A DNA stretch of 6,042 bases from an uncultured Polyangiaceae bacterium (lineage in GTDB: Bacteria; Myxococcota_A; Polyangia; Polyangiales; Polyangiaceae): assembly GCA_938004815.1 (NCBI GenBank), contig CALKVR010000796.1, positions 1 through 6,042 on the forward strand, written 5' to 3'. The first letter of the stretch is position 1; every line of letters begins with the position of its first letter. The notes beneath the pieces were generated by a model. It did not search any database. It saw nothing but the letters and a program-made list of their open reading frames with translations, and was not told where the DNA came from. Both the position numbers and the translations under genes were made by a program. Shown piece after piece: positions 5,716-6,042 of the stretch.

Positions 5716-6042
5716 TCAGGACCGCGACGGCGGCGGTGACGACGTGGGCGCGAGGAGAGCGGCCACCTGGGCGCGGAGCTCGAGCCACTCGATCGCGAGC
5801 GCCTCACGCTCGGGGCCCCTGGCCTGCTCGAGCCGATTGGCGAGGACCCGGCACGCGACCGCCAAGCGCCGCGCCTCACGCGCCGCCCGGACGTCGATGA
5901 CGGCCAGCACCTTTTCACGCCGGAGGGCCCAGCGGTCGAGGCGTTCGCCGAGGTCGTCCAGGCGCGCGCCCGGCAGCTGGCCAGCGGGCCGACGACGACC
6001 TACCGGCTGGCGAAGCAGGCGCTGCGCAGCAGCCTGCAGAAC
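5716..6042 (-). CDS. Hypothetical helical protein, C-terminal part (open at right window edge; strand uncertain)
   Basis: This reading frame is uninterrupted from the window edge to a TGA at 5716-5718. The only standard start inside the window is a GTG at 5910, which would give 64 residues; otherwise the gene begins beyond the edge. The section 5716-5950 has high third-position GC. It reads as an amphipathic helix rich in Ala, Leu, Arg and Glu (RLAVACRVLANRLEQARG, then EREALAIEWLELRAQVAALL) and ends in a Ser/Pro-rich tail. I recognise no family. From about 5911 to the edge the frame becomes Arg/Pro/Gly-rich with many T-ending codons, typical of an antisense frame, and the plus strand looks better there. 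It lies 97 bp upstream of the lipoprotein gene on the same strand. Confidence is limited by the missing start and this strand conflict. Confidence 0.42.
   Translation of the reverse strand, partial: VLQAAAQRLLRQPVGRRRPAGQLPGARLDDLGERLDRWALRREKVLAVIDVRAAREARRLAVACRVLANRLEQARGPEREALAIEWLELRAQVAALLAPTSSPPPSRS
5911..6042 (+). pseudogene. Possible enoyl-CoA hydratase C-terminal fragment (5' part absent, runs off window)
   Basis: In the plus frame that starts codons at 5911, the sequence reads LFTPEGPAVEAFAEVVQA and then QLASGPTTTYRLAKQALRSS, reaching the edge without a stop. The pattern LA-x-GPT-x3-Y-x-L-x-K-x-AL-x-x-SL-x-N closely resembles the start of the C-terminal helical part of crotonase/enoyl-CoA hydratases of the PaaG type. 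In the last 30 codons every third position is G or C, against about 70% for the opposing minus frame. The upstream crotonase core (oxyanion-hole and active-site region) is not present in any frame: the frame runs back to a stop at 5737-5739 with no ATG, GTG or TTG start. If real, this is a decayed or recombined remnant or a sequence junction. It could also be a chance resemblance on the antisense strand. Confidence 0.25.

Noticed and set aside
4533..5900. A 455-codon plus-strand frame running through the end of the DraG-like gene and opposite the lipoprotein
   Set aside because: It is Arg-rich with no motif, out of frame with the DraG-like gene and antisense to a lipoprotein with a clear signal peptide.
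1..6042. CRISPR arrays, insertion sequences, tRNA or rRNA genes, attachment sites
   Set aside because: No regularly spaced repeats, terminal inverted repeats, transposase motifs or RNA-gene signatures were seen on either strand.

Overview
The window is very GC-rich (about 70% by eye). Its real genes have codon third positions that are almost all G or C, and long open shadow frames lie on the opposite strand. The codon use, and the short lipoprotein with an Asp/Pro/Cys-rich start after its lipobox, suggest a GC-rich soil proteobacterium, most likely a myxobacterium such as a Polyangiales relative. That placement is an inference, because the window has no phylogenetic marker.

Layout. Positions 1-3600 hold a minus-strand run that reads right to left. 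It consists of an APC-superfamily permease (3600-2290), a cytoplasmic protein of about 615 residues with an apparent alpha/alpha-barrel (six-hairpin glycosidase-like) C-terminal region (2236-389), and the first 128 codons of a PfkB-family kinase very like ribokinase (386-1, cut by the window edge). The last two genes are 2 bp apart, and the kinase Shine-Dalgarno lies inside the end of the preceding gene. An 81-bp divergent intergenic region (3601-3681) separates this run from a plus-strand ADP-ribosylglycohydrolase (DraG/ARH) family gene (3682-5076). That gene converges, with only 11 bp between stop codons, on a minus-strand lipoprotein gene (5618-5088). The right end (about 5716-6042) is ambiguous. 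A minus-strand helical reading frame is open to the edge, while from about 5911 onward the plus strand looks more like coding sequence and reads like the C-terminus of an enoyl-CoA hydratase.

How the genes may work together. Ribokinase, a DraG-type N-/O-ribosyl hydrolase, an amino-acid/amine-type permease and a glycosidase-like barrel in one divergent pair of transcription units suggest a salvage pathway. In this reading a ribosylated or glycated amino compound is imported, cleaved, and the sugar phosphorylated. The families are read from the sequence; the joint pathway is a hypothesis. No mobile elements, CRISPR arrays, tRNA or rRNA genes were seen.
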